This document shows, piece by piece, positions 41,114-52,777 of a stretch of 64,000 nucleotides of DNA (its first letter is position 1; every line of letters starts with the position of its first letter). The stretch lies in the NCBI RefSeq assembly GCF_964026435.1, contig NZ_OZ032147.1, positions 620,001 through 684,000 of the forward strand, written 5' to 3'. Both the position numbers and the translations under genes were made by a program. The notes below the pieces were generated by a model. It searched no databases, was not told where the DNA came from, and saw only the letters and a program-made list of their open reading frames with translations. The stretch comes from Rickettsia endosymbiont of Gonocerus acuteangulatus (GTDB lineage: Bacteria > Pseudomonadota > Alphaproteobacteria > Rickettsiales > Rickettsiaceae).

Positions 41114-41401
41114 TCAAATTCCGTATGAATTTGCCCTATAATAAAATTTATTAGGACATTGGCTAGTTCTTGACATCTTGTTTAAATATAATTCTATAAA
41201 TCGTGGCTCTTTAAAGCATATAATATAGGCTATTAAATGTAGACCTGCCGCAATGAATAAAATCATAATGCCGTTATTCCAAATAAATACTATCATAGTC
41301 ATGATCATATTTAACGCCGCAAATTTAATACTCACACCGAATATCATTGGTGGTCTAGTTAGTCCTACGAATAAAAGATCGGTTGCTAATGTTCCTGCCA
41401 T
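41114..41401 (-). CDS. rvhB3: type IV secretion protein VirB3 (RvhB3)
   Basis: This 95-residue protein has LATDLLFVGLTRPPMIFGVS at the N-terminus, the VirB3 signature LTRP, and two membrane helices (NMIMTMIVFIWNN and GIMILFIAAGLHLIAYIIC). VirB3 is an inner-membrane partner of VirB4. The position directly upstream of rvhB4a matches the conserved virB3-virB4-virB6 order. Confidence 0.92.
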   Translation of the reverse strand: MAGTLATDLLFVGLTRPPMIFGVSIKFAALNMIMTMIVFIWNNGIMILFIAAGLHLIAYIICFKEPRFIELYLNKMSRTSQCPNKFYYRANSYGI

Positions 41402-41741
41402 ATACTTTTCCTCTTTTATATTTTTTATTCAATAATAAACATAAACTTAAAAATTATTAATATAAATTTATATTTTTGTTTGCAAACATAGTTAATAATA
41501 TTGAGTTTGGTATTTTACTATTAACAAAATGTACATTATTACCTATACTTTCAATCACCTTAATTGCTATTTTGATTAATTCTTCTTCTAAATAGTGATT
41601 ACTATCATTTAGCATTGATTTTAATAAATTAGCATTTTGTATTTTCATATTATACTGAAATCCTCTAAATATCTGGGACATTTCATATGGAAATATTAGA
41701 TGTTCTGCTCCTAAAGTAACAGCAATTGTTGCAGCAGTTAA

Positions 41742-42268
41742 ATCTCTTTTGGGTATATTCCCCGCCGCTTGCGGCGTAATATGGCGGAATGAGCAAATAT
41801 ATACATAAAAGTCATAATGTTACGGTACTGCTGTATCACATGGTATTTCCAGCAAAATATCGCCGAGCAGTGTTTGACGTATCAGTTGATCAAGTATTAC
41901 GAGAAATATGTTTAGAGATAGAAAAGAGATATCAAATAAAATTTTTAGAAATAGGGGTTGATGAAGATCATGTCCATTTTTTGGTACAATCTGTACCAAC
42001 CTATAGCGTAACAAAAATAGTAACAACAATTAAAAGTGTTACAGCTCGTCAAATATTTAGACAGTGTCCACAGGTAAAGAAACAATTATGGGGTGGAGAA
42101 TTTTGGACTGATGGATATTTTACGAGTACGGTAGGTAAGCATGGAAATGAGAATATGATAGGAAAATACGTAAAAAACCAAGGCAAGGAATATCAGAAAC
42201 TGCATGAGGATCATCAGCTAGCTTTCTTCTAAAATACCCCGCTGCTTGCGGCGGGGATTACTTTTATT
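41742..42268 (+). mobile_element. IS200-type element (copy B), 527 bp, inside argB-like gene
   Basis: It is the same 527-bp unit as copy A, beginning ATCTCTTTTGGGTATATTCC after a GTTAA flank and ending GGGGATTACTTTTATT. It interrupts the amino-acid kinase pseudogene without apparent duplication. Confidence 0.88.
41789..42232 (+). CDS. tnpA: IS200-type transposase TnpA
   Basis: The 147-residue Y1 transposase is identical to the copies at 11648, 51931 and 57551, with the HUH motif HVHFL and the C-terminal Tyr helix. Intact. Confidence 0.92.
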   Translation: MSKYIHKSHNVTVLLYHMVFPAKYRRAVFDVSVDQVLREICLEIEKRYQIKFLEIGVDEDHVHFLVQSVPTYSVTKIVTTIKSVTARQIFRQCPQVKKQLWGGEFWTDGYFTSTVGKHGNENMIGKYVKNQGKEYQKLHEDHQLAFF

Positions 42269-42775
42269 AGAATTTCTGGATTAACTATAATAGGCTCGCT
42301 CACAAAGCCAATATCTATAACATCACGATTTGCAACTCTTCTATGTGATAATTTTGATTTTCTTGCTTGTAGTAAATTCGCATCTTTCCCTGAAATACCA
42401 ACCGCATAACAACCTTTATTATTAAGTTTTGTCACTATAAGTTTGTTGACATAACTTGATAATATTTCCATAATAATAGGATTATCTACGAAACTATTTT
42501 CACTTACTTCATTAAATTTTTTACTGAAACTTTTATCCAATTGTGATATTAAAGATAGATTTCCTAAATCTATATGGTCATGTATTATATAGATTTTAGC
42601 ACCGCACATCTCAAGCAGCTTGATAGATTCTATAAAAGAAGCAAATAACTGCTCATTAATAATAATATTGATGGGTAACTTTAAAACTATAGCTTGATTT
42701 CTAAGCTCATTACTACATGTGATTATATCCCTAATTATAGTAATGTCGCCTAATTCAGAAATATTATCTACTTCT

Positions 42776-43414
42776 TTACTTTTCAAGTTTGATGCATTTT
42801 GCCAAACTAGTTTTAAGTTCTCTTGCACCTTCTTTACTCCTACTACTTACATAAATAAGATTACATGAGTAGTTTAAAGTTGCAAGAAAATTCTGTGCTT
42901 CTAGGTTAAGGTTTTTACGATCTGTAACTTTATCGGATTTTGTAAAAATAATTTGAAAATCTCGCTTATTTGCAAGTAATAACTCTGCTACTTTTTTATC
43001 GTTTTCTTTAATTCCCCTTCTTGAATCTATCAATAAGTTAACTAATTTTAGATTGTCACTCTTGCGTAAGTAATGATTAATTAATATTTCCCACTGCTCT
43101 TTAACTTGATTTGGAACTTCTGCAAAACCATAACCTGGTAGGTCAACTATTATAAGTTTATCTACAAGATTAAAGAAATTAATCTGCCTAGTACGCCCTG
43201 GGGTATTAGAAACTTTAGCAAGATTTTTATTATTGCATATAGTATTTATTAAGCTCGATTTGCCAACATTTGATTTACCAACAAAAGCAATTTGCGGTAA
43301 TGCAAAATTAGGAAGTTGCTTTATATCCATAGCACCAGCTACAAATTTGGCTTGATGACGAAAAAGCTTATTATCACCTACTACTTTTTTATTAATTACT
43401 TTTTCATCAATCAT
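42776..43414 (-). CDS. engB: ribosome-assembly GTPase EngB (YsxC/YihA)
   Basis: This 212-residue protein starts at [10 protein letters not shown] (43414). The open frame reaches 43459, but the extra 15 residues have no family support. G1 is GKSNVGKS at residues 46-53, G2/G3 are [12 protein letters not shown] and [10 protein letters not shown], and G4 is TKSD. The protein is needed for late 50S ribosome maturation. Its 3' end overlaps the argB-like start by 53 bp. Confidence 0.94.
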   Translation of the reverse strand: MIDEKVINKKVVGDNKLFRHQAKFVAGAMDIKQLPNFALPQIAFVGKSNVGKSSLINTICNNKNLAKVSNTPGRTRQINFFNLVDKLIIVDLPGYGFAEVPNQVKEQWEILINHYLRKSDNLKLVNLLIDSRRGIKENDKKVAELLLANKRDFQIIFTKSDKVTDRKNLNLEAQNFLATLNYSCNLIYVSSRSKEGARELKTSLAKCIKLEK

Positions 43415-43483
43415 AATTTTGCAACCTATATTAGTACGTCCTGTATTATCCTGTAGCAAAATTGCCTGCGTGGATCAGTTTCT

Positions 43484-43560
43484 CCGTCATTGCAAAAAGA
43501 AACTGTTTTGTATAACTCCATGAGATTGCCACACTCTACTTAAGTTCGCTCACAATGACG
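43484..43560. repeat. family C repeat upstream of engB
   Basis: GTCATTGCAAAAAGAAACTG, CATGAGATTGCCACACTC and CGCTCACAATGACG match the arms of family C. It lies between engB and the tRNA gene. Confidence 0.5.
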
Positions 43561-43646
43561 ACTCTCGAGTCAGGCGGGCAAAGCCAAACCATTCTACACA
43601 ACAATTTTACCACAAGGCAACAATAAAAAAAATTGAAATAAAAATA

Positions 43647-43723
<77 letters not shown>

Positions 43724-43827
43724 ATAATAGAAAATTGATGACTTTGTTTATTAATGTTGTAAACAAAGATTGATGACATAAATGATTAGAGCAAACTAAT
43801 CTCTAGCATCATAAACTACGCATATGA

Positions 43828-43905
43828 ATAAGCGTGGCAACCTCATAAAGCAGAATTCCTGAGATTGTTTCCACCCTCTGCAATGCATTTCCTTGCAATG
43901 ACAAT
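43828..43905. repeat. family C repeat beside the rpmE stop
   Basis: GGCAACCTCATAAAGCAG, AATTCCTGAGATTGTTTCC and TTCCTTGCAATGAC are diverged arms of family C. Confidence 0.45.
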
Positions 43906-43906
43906 C

Positions 43907-44146
43907 TTAACTAGCTTCCTTTTTTTGACTACTGAAAGAAAGACCGGAAAATCTTTTATTAAAATCACTAACGCTTTTGTTAGACTGATTTACTACATTT
44001 CCGATATCTTTATTCCATGCTGGGTGTTTTCTGAAATCAACATCCATTAAAATCTCACCTGCAGGATGAGTTGACATCGTTTCAAAAACATCACTTCCAA
44101 CCTTAATTAAAAACTTTTTATAGTCTGGATGTATCCCATTTTTCAT
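43907..44146 (-). CDS. rpmE: 50S ribosomal protein bL31
   Basis: The 79-residue protein starts MKNGIHPDYKKFLIKVGSDV and has STHPAGEILMDVDFRKHPAW, typical bL31. It lacks the zinc-binding CxxC, so it is of the zinc-independent type. The ATG overlaps the rpmB stop by 4 bp (ATGA), coupling translation. Confidence 0.93.
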   Translation of the reverse strand: MKNGIHPDYKKFLIKVGSDVFETMSTHPAGEILMDVDFRKHPAWNKDIGNVVNQSNKSVSDFNKRFSGLSFSSQKKEAS

Positions 44147-44436
44147 AATGATTTTGCCACCTTAGTCTGAATTATTTTTTTCTTAATAGCTTTAGCTGTA
44201 GTGGATAAAGCATCATTATTAGCTTTTAACATATATGCATCAAACCCGCCAGCTTTTTCAACTGAACTTATGCATCTAGCACTAACTGATAATCTATATT
44301 CTGCGGTTGTTATATCACTTATAAACTTAACCGATCTTAAATTAGGCTCAAAACGCCTTCTAGTTTTACGCTGTGAATGCGATACATTATTGCCATATAA
44401 AACACCCACTCCAGTGAGTTCACATTTACGAGACAT
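44143..44436 (-). CDS. rpmB: 50S ribosomal protein bL28
   Basis: The 97-residue protein begins MSRKCELTGVGVLYGNNVSH, followed by SQRKTRRRFEPNLRSVKF, the bL28 signature. It is upstream partner of rpmE. In the present arrangement the 3' end of the split autotransporter lies 147 bp upstream of its start. Confidence 0.95.
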   Translation of the reverse strand: MSRKCELTGVGVLYGNNVSHSQRKTRRRFEPNLRSVKFISDITTAEYRLSVSARCISSVEKAGGFDAYMLKANNDALSTTAKAIKKKIIQTKVAKSL

Positions 44437-44652
44437 AAGCTTAACCTATCAAACTTTAACTTATATAATAGATAAAAAATATAAAGTAATACTTGTATAC
44501 TGTCAAGAAGTAATTACTAACATTACTTACTTAAATTCAAATAGATAAAGAGAATGAAGCCTTATCTCTTTATCTATTTTGTTCTACAAATTAATTTTTA
44601 ACTTCACTAACCCTTGATTGCTTTTATATTTTTTATGGGTGTAATGATTATA

Positions 44653-45762
44653 CAAAACTTACGCTATGTTTGGTTCTAAATATCGTAAAGATGGAGAACG
44701 CAGCTGTTGTTGCATATAGTCATCTAAAAGCCCTAACTTTATTTGGTAAACCGTTTTACCGATTGTATTTGCAGTCCTTTTGAGAAATGCCCAAACTAAA
44801 AATGCCCAACTAATATGATTACGTTGAATACGCTGTTTCCTGCATTGACAACGTTCTATCCCGTAAGTTGCTTAATTTCTCTGTGCATGCTCTCAATTAC
44901 CCATCGAAAGCCGCACTCATCTTGTGCAGCTTTAGAAGATTTTTGAGTTTTGTTATTGGTAACAACATACTCAACTCTGTTGGTAGGAACAGTAAATTTA
45001 AACAAATTAACATGCTTATTTTTAGCAAAGCCTTTTATATGAATCTCTACTCCATGCCTGATCTCTTCATCTGAAAATGTCAACTCTTTTACAGCTTTAT
45101 AAGGTTTAGAATCGTGCGTTTTACTAACGTTTCTATTAGCTTTAATAGGGGCATAATAATATTTCCCCAGAGAGTCAACATGTTGCATAATTTTGTGTGT
45201 AGAAATACCATGTGTCAAAAAGTACTGTTTGAAAAGGAATCTTCTTGCTATAAACAGCATTATTTAACATGTTTAATAGGTGTTCTAGTTTTGTTGCTCC
45301 ATCATGATCAGGTGCAAAAATTCGATAATCTATTACCCAAAACTTATTAATATCAGGGTTATAATATACCAGACTCACTACTCCTATACCTTTAGTAACT
45401 CTACCTGTAGCTCCACTGTACTGCGATCTTGCAATTTCTATTTGCTTCGTATTCCTTTTATTTAAAACCGTATCATCAAATATTGTATATCCATTAGATG
45501 AAAAAATAACATCATTCTTGATGTGTTCCCATAACAAAGAAGGTGTATATTTTTCATTCCTTAAAAATCTATTAATAATATCATGACTACATTTCTTTGC
45601 ATGTTCAGCGTAGTAGGTTAAACTATAATTCTTTTGGCTAACTATTAAAAATTGACAATAATCTGTCCTATTAATTGGTATTGCTTGCAACTTTATCCTC
45701 TTTGACATGTTTAATTATTTTTACAATAATTTATCACTTTTTTACTCATAGCGTAAGTTTTG
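44653..45762 (-). mobile_element. IS701-like element, 1110 bp, inactive transposase
   Basis: It has the same termini as the copy at 20392. It is flanked by TATA on both sides (44649-44652 and 45763-45766), a clean 4-bp target duplication inside the last barrel strand of the autotransporter. The transposase is broken by two single-base changes (an extra A near 45204 and a lost A near 44862). Confidence 0.88.
44659..45708 (-). pseudogene. IS701-like transposase, two frameshifts
   Basis: It corresponds to the intact 349-residue protein elsewhere, but the frame shifts at about 45204 (extra A in GTGTAGAAATACC) and at about 44862 (missing A in CTATCCCGTAAG). The DDE residues are otherwise retained. 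Confidence 0.85.
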
Positions 45763-47001
45763 TATATTCAAATACTACATTTATATTCTTCTTTTTTAAA
45801 AGAACATTACCTCCAATATTATAACCAAATTTAGGCTGTTTTGATATAATAATCTTCTCTTCTATTATTTGATTATTTAAAACTGCCTTAGCATTAACTT
45901 TTGTATCTTTATTATAAAAATGATTTTCTATACTCCTATACAAGCTTGGCACTAGCGTTATATCATTTAAAACCTTTATCGATTTAAATTCTACCTTACC
46001 ACCTAAACTAGTCGTTAATAGACGATTTGACTTCTTTTGAATCATTAATTTTTGTACAAAATCATTTCCTTTATAACCACTACTTCTTGAATAATCGTAT
46101 TTTAATCCAATATTTGGTATTAAGTATAAATCATAATTTGTACGATACTTATAATTTAATAATGCTTCAAAATTAAAGCTATTATTTTGATATTTACTAA
46201 TAATATTATTAGCAGATGTAGCTTTATTTTTAATATAATTATGACCAACAGATGCTATAGCTTGCAATGAAAAGTTTTTCGGTAATTCTTTTAAACCATA
46301 AACACTTAATAAATGTCCATTAAGTGCGGTCTTAGCAAACTTCTTATTATATTTAAAATGCGACTCAATTCTTGAATAAGCTATACCTATTACGTCAGAG
46401 CTATTACTAAGTTCTGTGTCCATACCGATAGTTACACCGCTAGTGCGTCCTTGATATTTCGGTATGCTTCTCCATGCTTTTTGATTGCTTACTCCATATA
46501 AACTACTGATCCATACTCCTCTGTTTATTGCGTCCTCTTCATCACCACCAGCAATCGCAGCATTAGGCAACAACAATCTACCATGAATACCCATATGAAT
46601 AGGTTTATTAGTAATAGAAGCCACTTGATTATGCAAAGTAACTTCTTCAGATATTTGCTTTTTTACAATTAAAGATTCCAGGTTTTGAGATTTTGAATTT
46701 AATAAACTTAGCTCTATTATTATATTCTCATAATCTTCTGGTGAGCATTTCTCTAAAAATGCTAGAGTATTGATCACTAAATATAGTTGGAAATAAATCG
46801 GGATGTGTTCTTATTATACTAACAAAATCTGGGACCTCTTTTAAAATTTTTAATATATCTATCAAATTTTGATCAAAAGATATTGATGCATTTTCACCAT
46901 TATTATTTAAAGCAAATAATCCAGTAATTTTTTTACTTTTTAATTCATCTAATTGTTTTTTTGCATCTTCAAGCTCATTAAGTATATCTAAGTTATTAAT
47001 G

Positions 47002-48111
47002 CAAAACTTACGCTATGTTTGGTTCTAAATATCGTAAAGATGGAGAACGCAGCTGTTGTTGCATATAGTCATCTAAAAGCCCTAACTTTATTTGGTAAAC
47101 CGTTTTACCGATTGTATTTGCAGTCCTTTTGAGAAATGCCCAAACTAAAAATGCCCAACTAATATGATTACGTTGAATACGCTGTTTCCTGCATTGACAA
47201 CGTTCTATCCCAGTAAGTTGCTTAATTTCTCTGTGCATGCTCTCAATTACCCATCGAAAGCCACACTCATCTTGTGCAGCTTTAGAAGATTTGTGAGTTT
47301 TGTTATTGGTAACAACATACTCAACTCTGTTGGTAGAAACAGTAAATTTAAACAAATTAACATGCTTATTTTTAGCAAAGCCTTTTATATGAATCTCTAC
47401 TCCATGCCTGATCTCTTCATCTGAAAATGTCAACTCTTTTACAGCTTTATAAGGTTTAGAATCGTGCGTTTTACTAACGTTTCTATTGGCTTTAATAGGG
47501 GCATAATAATATTTCCCCAGAGAGTCAACATGTTGCATAATTTTGTGTGTAGAATACCATGTGTCAAAAAGTACTGTTTGAAAAGGAATCTTCTTGCTAT
47601 AAACAGCATTATTTAACATGTTTAATAGGTGTTCTAGTTTTGTTGCTCCATCATGATCAGGTGCAAAAATTCGATAATCTATTACCCAAAACTTATTAAT
47701 ATCAGGGTTATAATATACCAGACTCACTACTCCTATACCTTTAGTAACTCTACCTGTAGCTCCACTGTACTGCGATCTTGCAATTTCTATTTGCTTCGTA
47801 TTCCTTTTATTTAAAACCGTATCATCAAATATTGTATATCCATTAGATGAAAAAATAACATCATTCTTGATGTGTTCCCATAACAAAGAAGGTGTATATT
47901 TTTCATTCCTTAAAAATCTATTAATAACATCATGACTACATTTCTTTGCATGTTCAGCGTAGTAGGTTAAACTATAATTCTTTTGGCTAACTATTAAAAA
48001 TTGACAATAATCTGTCCTATTAATTGGTATTGCTTGCAACTTTATCCTCTTTGACATGTTTAATTATTTTTACAATAATTTATCACTTTTTTACTCATAG
48101 CGTAAGTTTTG
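47002..48111 (-). mobile_element. IS701-like element, 1110 bp, intact; left arm of a probable composite transposon
   Basis: The L end (47002) touches AATG, the complement of CATT, at the start of the autotransporter 3' half. The R end (48111) touches AATA of a helicase fragment. A second copy in opposite orientation begins at 49674, with its R end facing this one. The pair encloses 1.56 kb and exposes L ends outward. Confidence 0.85.
47008..48057 (-). CDS. IS701-like transposase, intact
   Basis: The 349-residue protein is identical to that at 20398-21447. The DDE residues IFDDT, LFDTW and VIESMHRE are present. The flanking autotransporter and helicase fragments point to recombination at this element. 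Confidence 0.88.
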   Translation of the reverse strand: MSKRIKLQAIPINRTDYCQFLIVSQKNYSLTYYAEHAKKCSHDVINRFLRNEKYTPSLLWEHIKNDVIFSSNGYTIFDDTVLNKRNTKQIEIARSQYSGATGRVTKGIGVVSLVYYNPDINKFWVIDYRIFAPDHDGATKLEHLLNMLNNAVYSKKIPFQTVLFDTWYSTHKIMQHVDSLGKYYYAPIKANRNVSKTHDSKPYKAVKELTFSDEEIRHGVEIHIKGFAKNKHVNLFKFTVSTNRVEYVVTNNKTHKSSKAAQDECGFRWVIESMHREIKQLTGIERCQCRKQRIQRNHISWAFLVWAFLKRTANTIGKTVYQIKLGLLDDYMQQQLRSPSLRYLEPNIA

Positions 48112-49673
48112 AATATTATCCAGAAAACAGAAAATAATGAACATATTTTTGCCATCAATGGTCCACCCGGTACCGGTAAAACTACTTTATTATTTGATAT
48201 AATAGCCAATATTTACGTTAAACGAGCATCTAATCTTGCTAAATTTAAAACTCCCGATAAAGAAAGGGTTTAGCGGTGATAAATGTTCATTTAAAGTTAT
48301 GGGACTTGAATATGAAGTAGCAGCTATAGATCCCTCGCTTCAAAATTACGAAATTGTTGTAGCTTCATCTAATAATAGTGCTGTTGAAAATATTTCTAAG
48401 GAGCTACCTCTTTATGCGAAAATAGATAAAATTTATCATGAAGAAATAAAGTTTTTTGATTGGTTAGCGAATGATGAGGATAATGATAAGAATTGGGGAA
48501 TATTTACCGCAGTATTAGGTAGAAGTGCTAATCGTCAAGCTTTTATGGATAAATTTTGGAAGCCTGAATTTGCTAGCTTTAAAACTAATGAAAGTTATAA
48601 ATGCAAAACAATGTTTCAATATTTAAATCTACTAAAAGGTAAGCAGGAAGCTCATACTCTGAAACATTTAATACCTGACTATTATAGCTCACCGACATTA
48701 ATTAAAGAGACATGGCAAAAAGAGTGCAAATATTTTAATCAATTACATCAAGAGATTTTAGATATTAATAAAGCAATAGAAAAAATTATTAGTTTAAACA
48801 AATAAAAAAACGATTTGTTAGAAACTTATCAAAATAAAGATCTCTTGAAATTTTTAGAAGAATGGACTGAACAGATAAAGAGTTTAGAAGCAAACCTACA
48901 ATATATCGATTCTAAAATCCAGGAATTAGATTATGAGCGTAATTTTTTATCGTTAGGTTTTTTTGCGGTAGTTCATACTTTTTTCAAAACAAAGAGACAT
49001 AATGATTTTATTCAAGATAATTTACGTTTAACTCGCTCAAAAAGCGAGCAATTAGATCTAGCCCAAAAAACTAAAGCTGATATTCAGCTATTACAGGATA
49101 AATCTAAAAAATTAAAACTTGATATTGAGCAACTCGCACAAACAGAAAAATTTTTATCCGATTATACAGAATTCTTAGAAGCAAGAAAATTTGATGTTGC
49201 AAGTTTTAAGGAGGATGATTTTTGGCAAAATTACTCTAATGATTATGATGAGTTTCATAGAACTACTCCTTATTTTAATCAAGAAGTTGAAAAATTACGT
49301 TCAAAACTATTTATCCAAGCAATTAAGTTACATGAGATATTTATAAATGCCAACGCTAGTAATTTTTGGAATAGTTTGAATTTCTTCTCTGAAATAATAA
49401 GCGGAAAACTTAATAATATAGAGCCGGAAATTTGGCGTATTTTATGGCAGAACTTTTTTATGGTCATTCCAGTAGTTTCCACAAATTTCCATTCTTTCGA
49501 TAATATGTTTAAGCATTTTAGGCATAACGACCTTGCTTGGCTTATTATCGATGAAGCAGGACAAACTCCCCCACAATGTGCGGTAAGTGCTATTTACAAA
49601 TCAAAAAATGTTATAGTGGTCGGTGATCCTATGCAGACAGCTCCTATATCTATTTTAGGTCAAGCATTAATAA
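48112..49673 (+). pseudogene. superfamily I DNA/RNA helicase fragment, truncated at both ends
   Basis: The fragment opens with the Walker [22 protein letters not shown] frameshift near 48240 passes into [19 protein letters not shown], motif Ia VVASSNNSAVENIS, then an in-frame TAA at 48803. The same frame continues DLLETYQNKDLLKFLEEW to motif II LAWLIIDEAGQTPPQCAVSA and motif III NVIVVGDPMQTAPI. These are Upf1/Dna2-type SF1 helicase motifs (AAA_11/AAA_12 type). The N-terminus and the C-terminal half are missing, each cut at an IS701-like R end. It is not functional. Confidence 0.82.
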
Positions 49674-50069
49674 CAAAACTTATGCTATGAGTAAAAAAGT
49701 GATAAATTATTGTAAAAATAATTAAACATGTCAAAGAGGATAAAGTTGCAAGCAATACCAATTAATAGGACAGATTATTGTCAATTTTTAATAGTTAGCC
49801 AAAAGAATTATAGTTTAACCTACTACGCTGAACATGCAAAGAAATGTAGTCATGATGTTATTAATAGATTTTTAAGGAATGAAAAATATACACCTTCTTT
49901 GTTATGGGAACACATCAAGAATGATGTTATTTTTTCATCTAATGGATATACAATATTTGATGATACGGTTTTAAATAAAAGGAATACGAAGCAAATAGAA
50001 ATTGCAAGATCGCAGTACAGTGGAGCTACAGGTAGAGTTACTAAAGGTATAGGAGTAGTGAGTCTGGTA
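49674..50069 (+). mobile_element. IS701-like element, 5' partial copy (inverted relative to the copy at 47002)
   Basis: It starts with the R end CAAAACTTATGCTATGAG (one change from the usual TTACGC) and encodes the first 113 codons of the transposase, MSKRIKLQAIPINRTDY to KGIGVVSL. IS630-A is inserted at a TA after that. The rest of the element is not found across the IS630, where an istB remnant begins instead. Confidence 0.82.
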
Positions 50070-51421
<1,352 letters not shown>

Positions 51422-51883
51422 CTTCAGCCTTTCCTAACTTTCCCAAACAAGCTACTTTACCAAAATAGGCGGAATACATATATTTGTTGTAAATAGTAGC
51501 CTCACCATAATTGATTGCAGCTTCATCAAATTGTTTTAATTTTTCTAATAAATACGCTTTATACAGATAGGCTTTAGCAAGTCCATCATTATAATTATTA
51601 ATTTCTTCTTCATAATAGATATTTTTAGTATCTATATAAAAATTACTTGCCATATTTATAGCTTTGTTAAAAAATGCTAGTGCTTTCTCAGATTGTTCAT
51701 TTTCAAAAATAAGCCCTAATCCTAAGTAAGGAATAGGATAATAATTATCTATAAAAAATTTATTATCTTTGCCGTATTCTATAGATAATTTATAAGCAGC
51801 CATTGCTTCTTGAATCTTACCTTGGTTAAGTAATTTATTCCCTATAGTGCCGTAGTTAAAAATTATTTCTTCAACAGAATTAA
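51422..51883 (-). pseudogene. TPR-repeat protein fragment between IS21 and IS200
   Basis: About 154 codons encode tetratricopeptide-like helical pairs (NQGKIQEAMAAYKLSIEYGK, EQSEKALAFFNKAINMA, LKQFDEAAINYGEATIYN). The open frame extends on both sides only through IS sequences: MLIPPYYAASGGEYTQKR at the start comes from IS200 and VSTAVEK at the end from IS21. Both true ends of the gene are missing. Confidence 0.7.
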
Positions 51884-52410
51884 ATCTCTTTTGGGTATAT
51901 TCCCCGCCGCTTGCGGCGTAATATGGCGGAATGAGCAAATATATACATAAAAGTCATAATGTTACGGTACTGCTGTATCACATGGTATTTCCAGCAAAAT
52001 ATCGCCGAGCAGTGTTTGACGTATCAGTTGATCAAGTATTACGAGAAATATGTTTAGAGATAGAAAAGAGATATCAAATAAAATTTTTAGAAATAGGGGT
52101 TGATGAAGATCATGTCCATTTTTTGGTACAATCTGTACCAACCTATAGCGTAACAAAAATAGTAACAACAATTAAAAGTGTTACAGCTCGTCAAATATTT
52201 AGACAGTGTCCACAGGTAAAGAAACAATTATGGGGTGGAGAATTTTGGACTGATGGATATTTTACGAGTACGGTAGGTAAGCATGGAAATGAGAATATGA
52301 TAGGAAAATACGTAAAAAACCAAGGCAAGGAATATCAGAAACTGCATGAGGATCATCAGCTAGCTTTCTTCTAAAATACCCCGCTGCTTGCGGCGGGGAT
52401 TACTTTTATT
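51884..52410 (+). mobile_element. IS200-type element (copy C), 527 bp
   Basis: It is the same unit as copies A, B and D. The left flank is ATTAA within the TPR fragment. The right flank (CAAATTTCGAGGTTCGC) is an RPE-like repeat also seen after carD. Confidence 0.88.
51931..52374 (+). CDS. tnpA: IS200-type transposase TnpA
   Basis: It is identical in sequence to the other three TnpA copies of the window (147 residues, HUH motif HVHFL). Intact. Confidence 0.92.
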   Translation: MSKYIHKSHNVTVLLYHMVFPAKYRRAVFDVSVDQVLREICLEIEKRYQIKFLEIGVDEDHVHFLVQSVPTYSVTKIVTTIKSVTARQIFRQCPQVKKQLWGGEFWTDGYFTSTVGKHGNENMIGKYVKNQGKEYQKLHEDHQLAFF

Positions 52411-52620
52411 CAAATTTCGAGGTTCGCATTTACAGCATGTTTCAAAAAGGTCTAGACAAGATGAATTTAAAGGTGAGCCTGCACAGCGTAGATAAACTAC
52501 GTGAGCACAGGCAAATCCTGCAAAGTTCGCTTGTATCGACCTTTTTTTACGCCTAGCTTAACTCACCACTTATTTGATTTCTAACTTTTGAAGTATCTGC
52601 GGTATACATTAAAAATTATT
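52411..52620. repeat. RPE-like repeat downstream of IS200 copy C
   Basis: CAAATTTCGAGGTTCGC, GTTTCAAAAAGGTCTAGAC, ACGCCTAGCTTAACTCACCA and CTTTTGAAGTATCTGCGG match the repeat near 12845-13000, with an extra internal segment. No gene lies between here and the desaturase stop at 52842. Confidence 0.5.
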
Positions 52621-52777
52621 AAAATTTTTAACCGCTCGAATCATATAAAAAAATTAAGAAAAAGAAATAAAATAATGCTTGAATTGATAGTTTTATTAGA
52701 TGGAATTGAGATATGAGATTCTATAATTGAATAGAATTTGAAAAATTGGCAGAAAGTTAGTTAAAGATATGCCAAAT

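Larger units (their letters stand above)
41457..42828 (-). pseudogene. argB: acetylglutamate kinase-like (amino-acid kinase) gene interrupted by IS200
   Basis: Two minus-strand parts flank the IS200 at 41742-42268. The N-terminal part ([51 protein letters not shown]) matches ArgB-type amino-acid kinases. The C-terminal part (AATIAVTLGAEHLIFPYEMS to IPNSILLTMFANKNINLY) has the family ending. Between the two halves about 35 residues of the usual central region are missing, so the break is more than a clean insertion. The Gly-rich phosphate loop expected near the N-terminus is degenerate (CGAKIYIIHDHIDLG). Its start overlaps the 3' end of engB. No other arginine-pathway genes are nearby. Confidence 0.65.
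44584..47001 (-). pseudogene. Sca-type autotransporter, 3' half (passenger end and beta-barrel domain)
   Basis: Reading from 47001 downward the sequence begins CATTAATAACTTAGATATAC and encodes NNLDILNELEDAKKQLDELK, then NNNGENASISFDQN. A frameshift near 46775 leads into the long frame ending at 45763. The autotransporter barrel runs from about IHMGIHGRLLLPNAAIAGGD onward (NRGVWISSLYGVSNQK). The terminal strand is split by an IS701-like insertion at 44653-45762. Removing it and one TATA copy restores FEYNHYTHKKYKSNQGLV, then KLKINL and TAG at 44584-44586. This is a normal barrel ending for Rickettsia surface antigens. The start of the gene is at 19059-20391. Confidence 0.78.
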
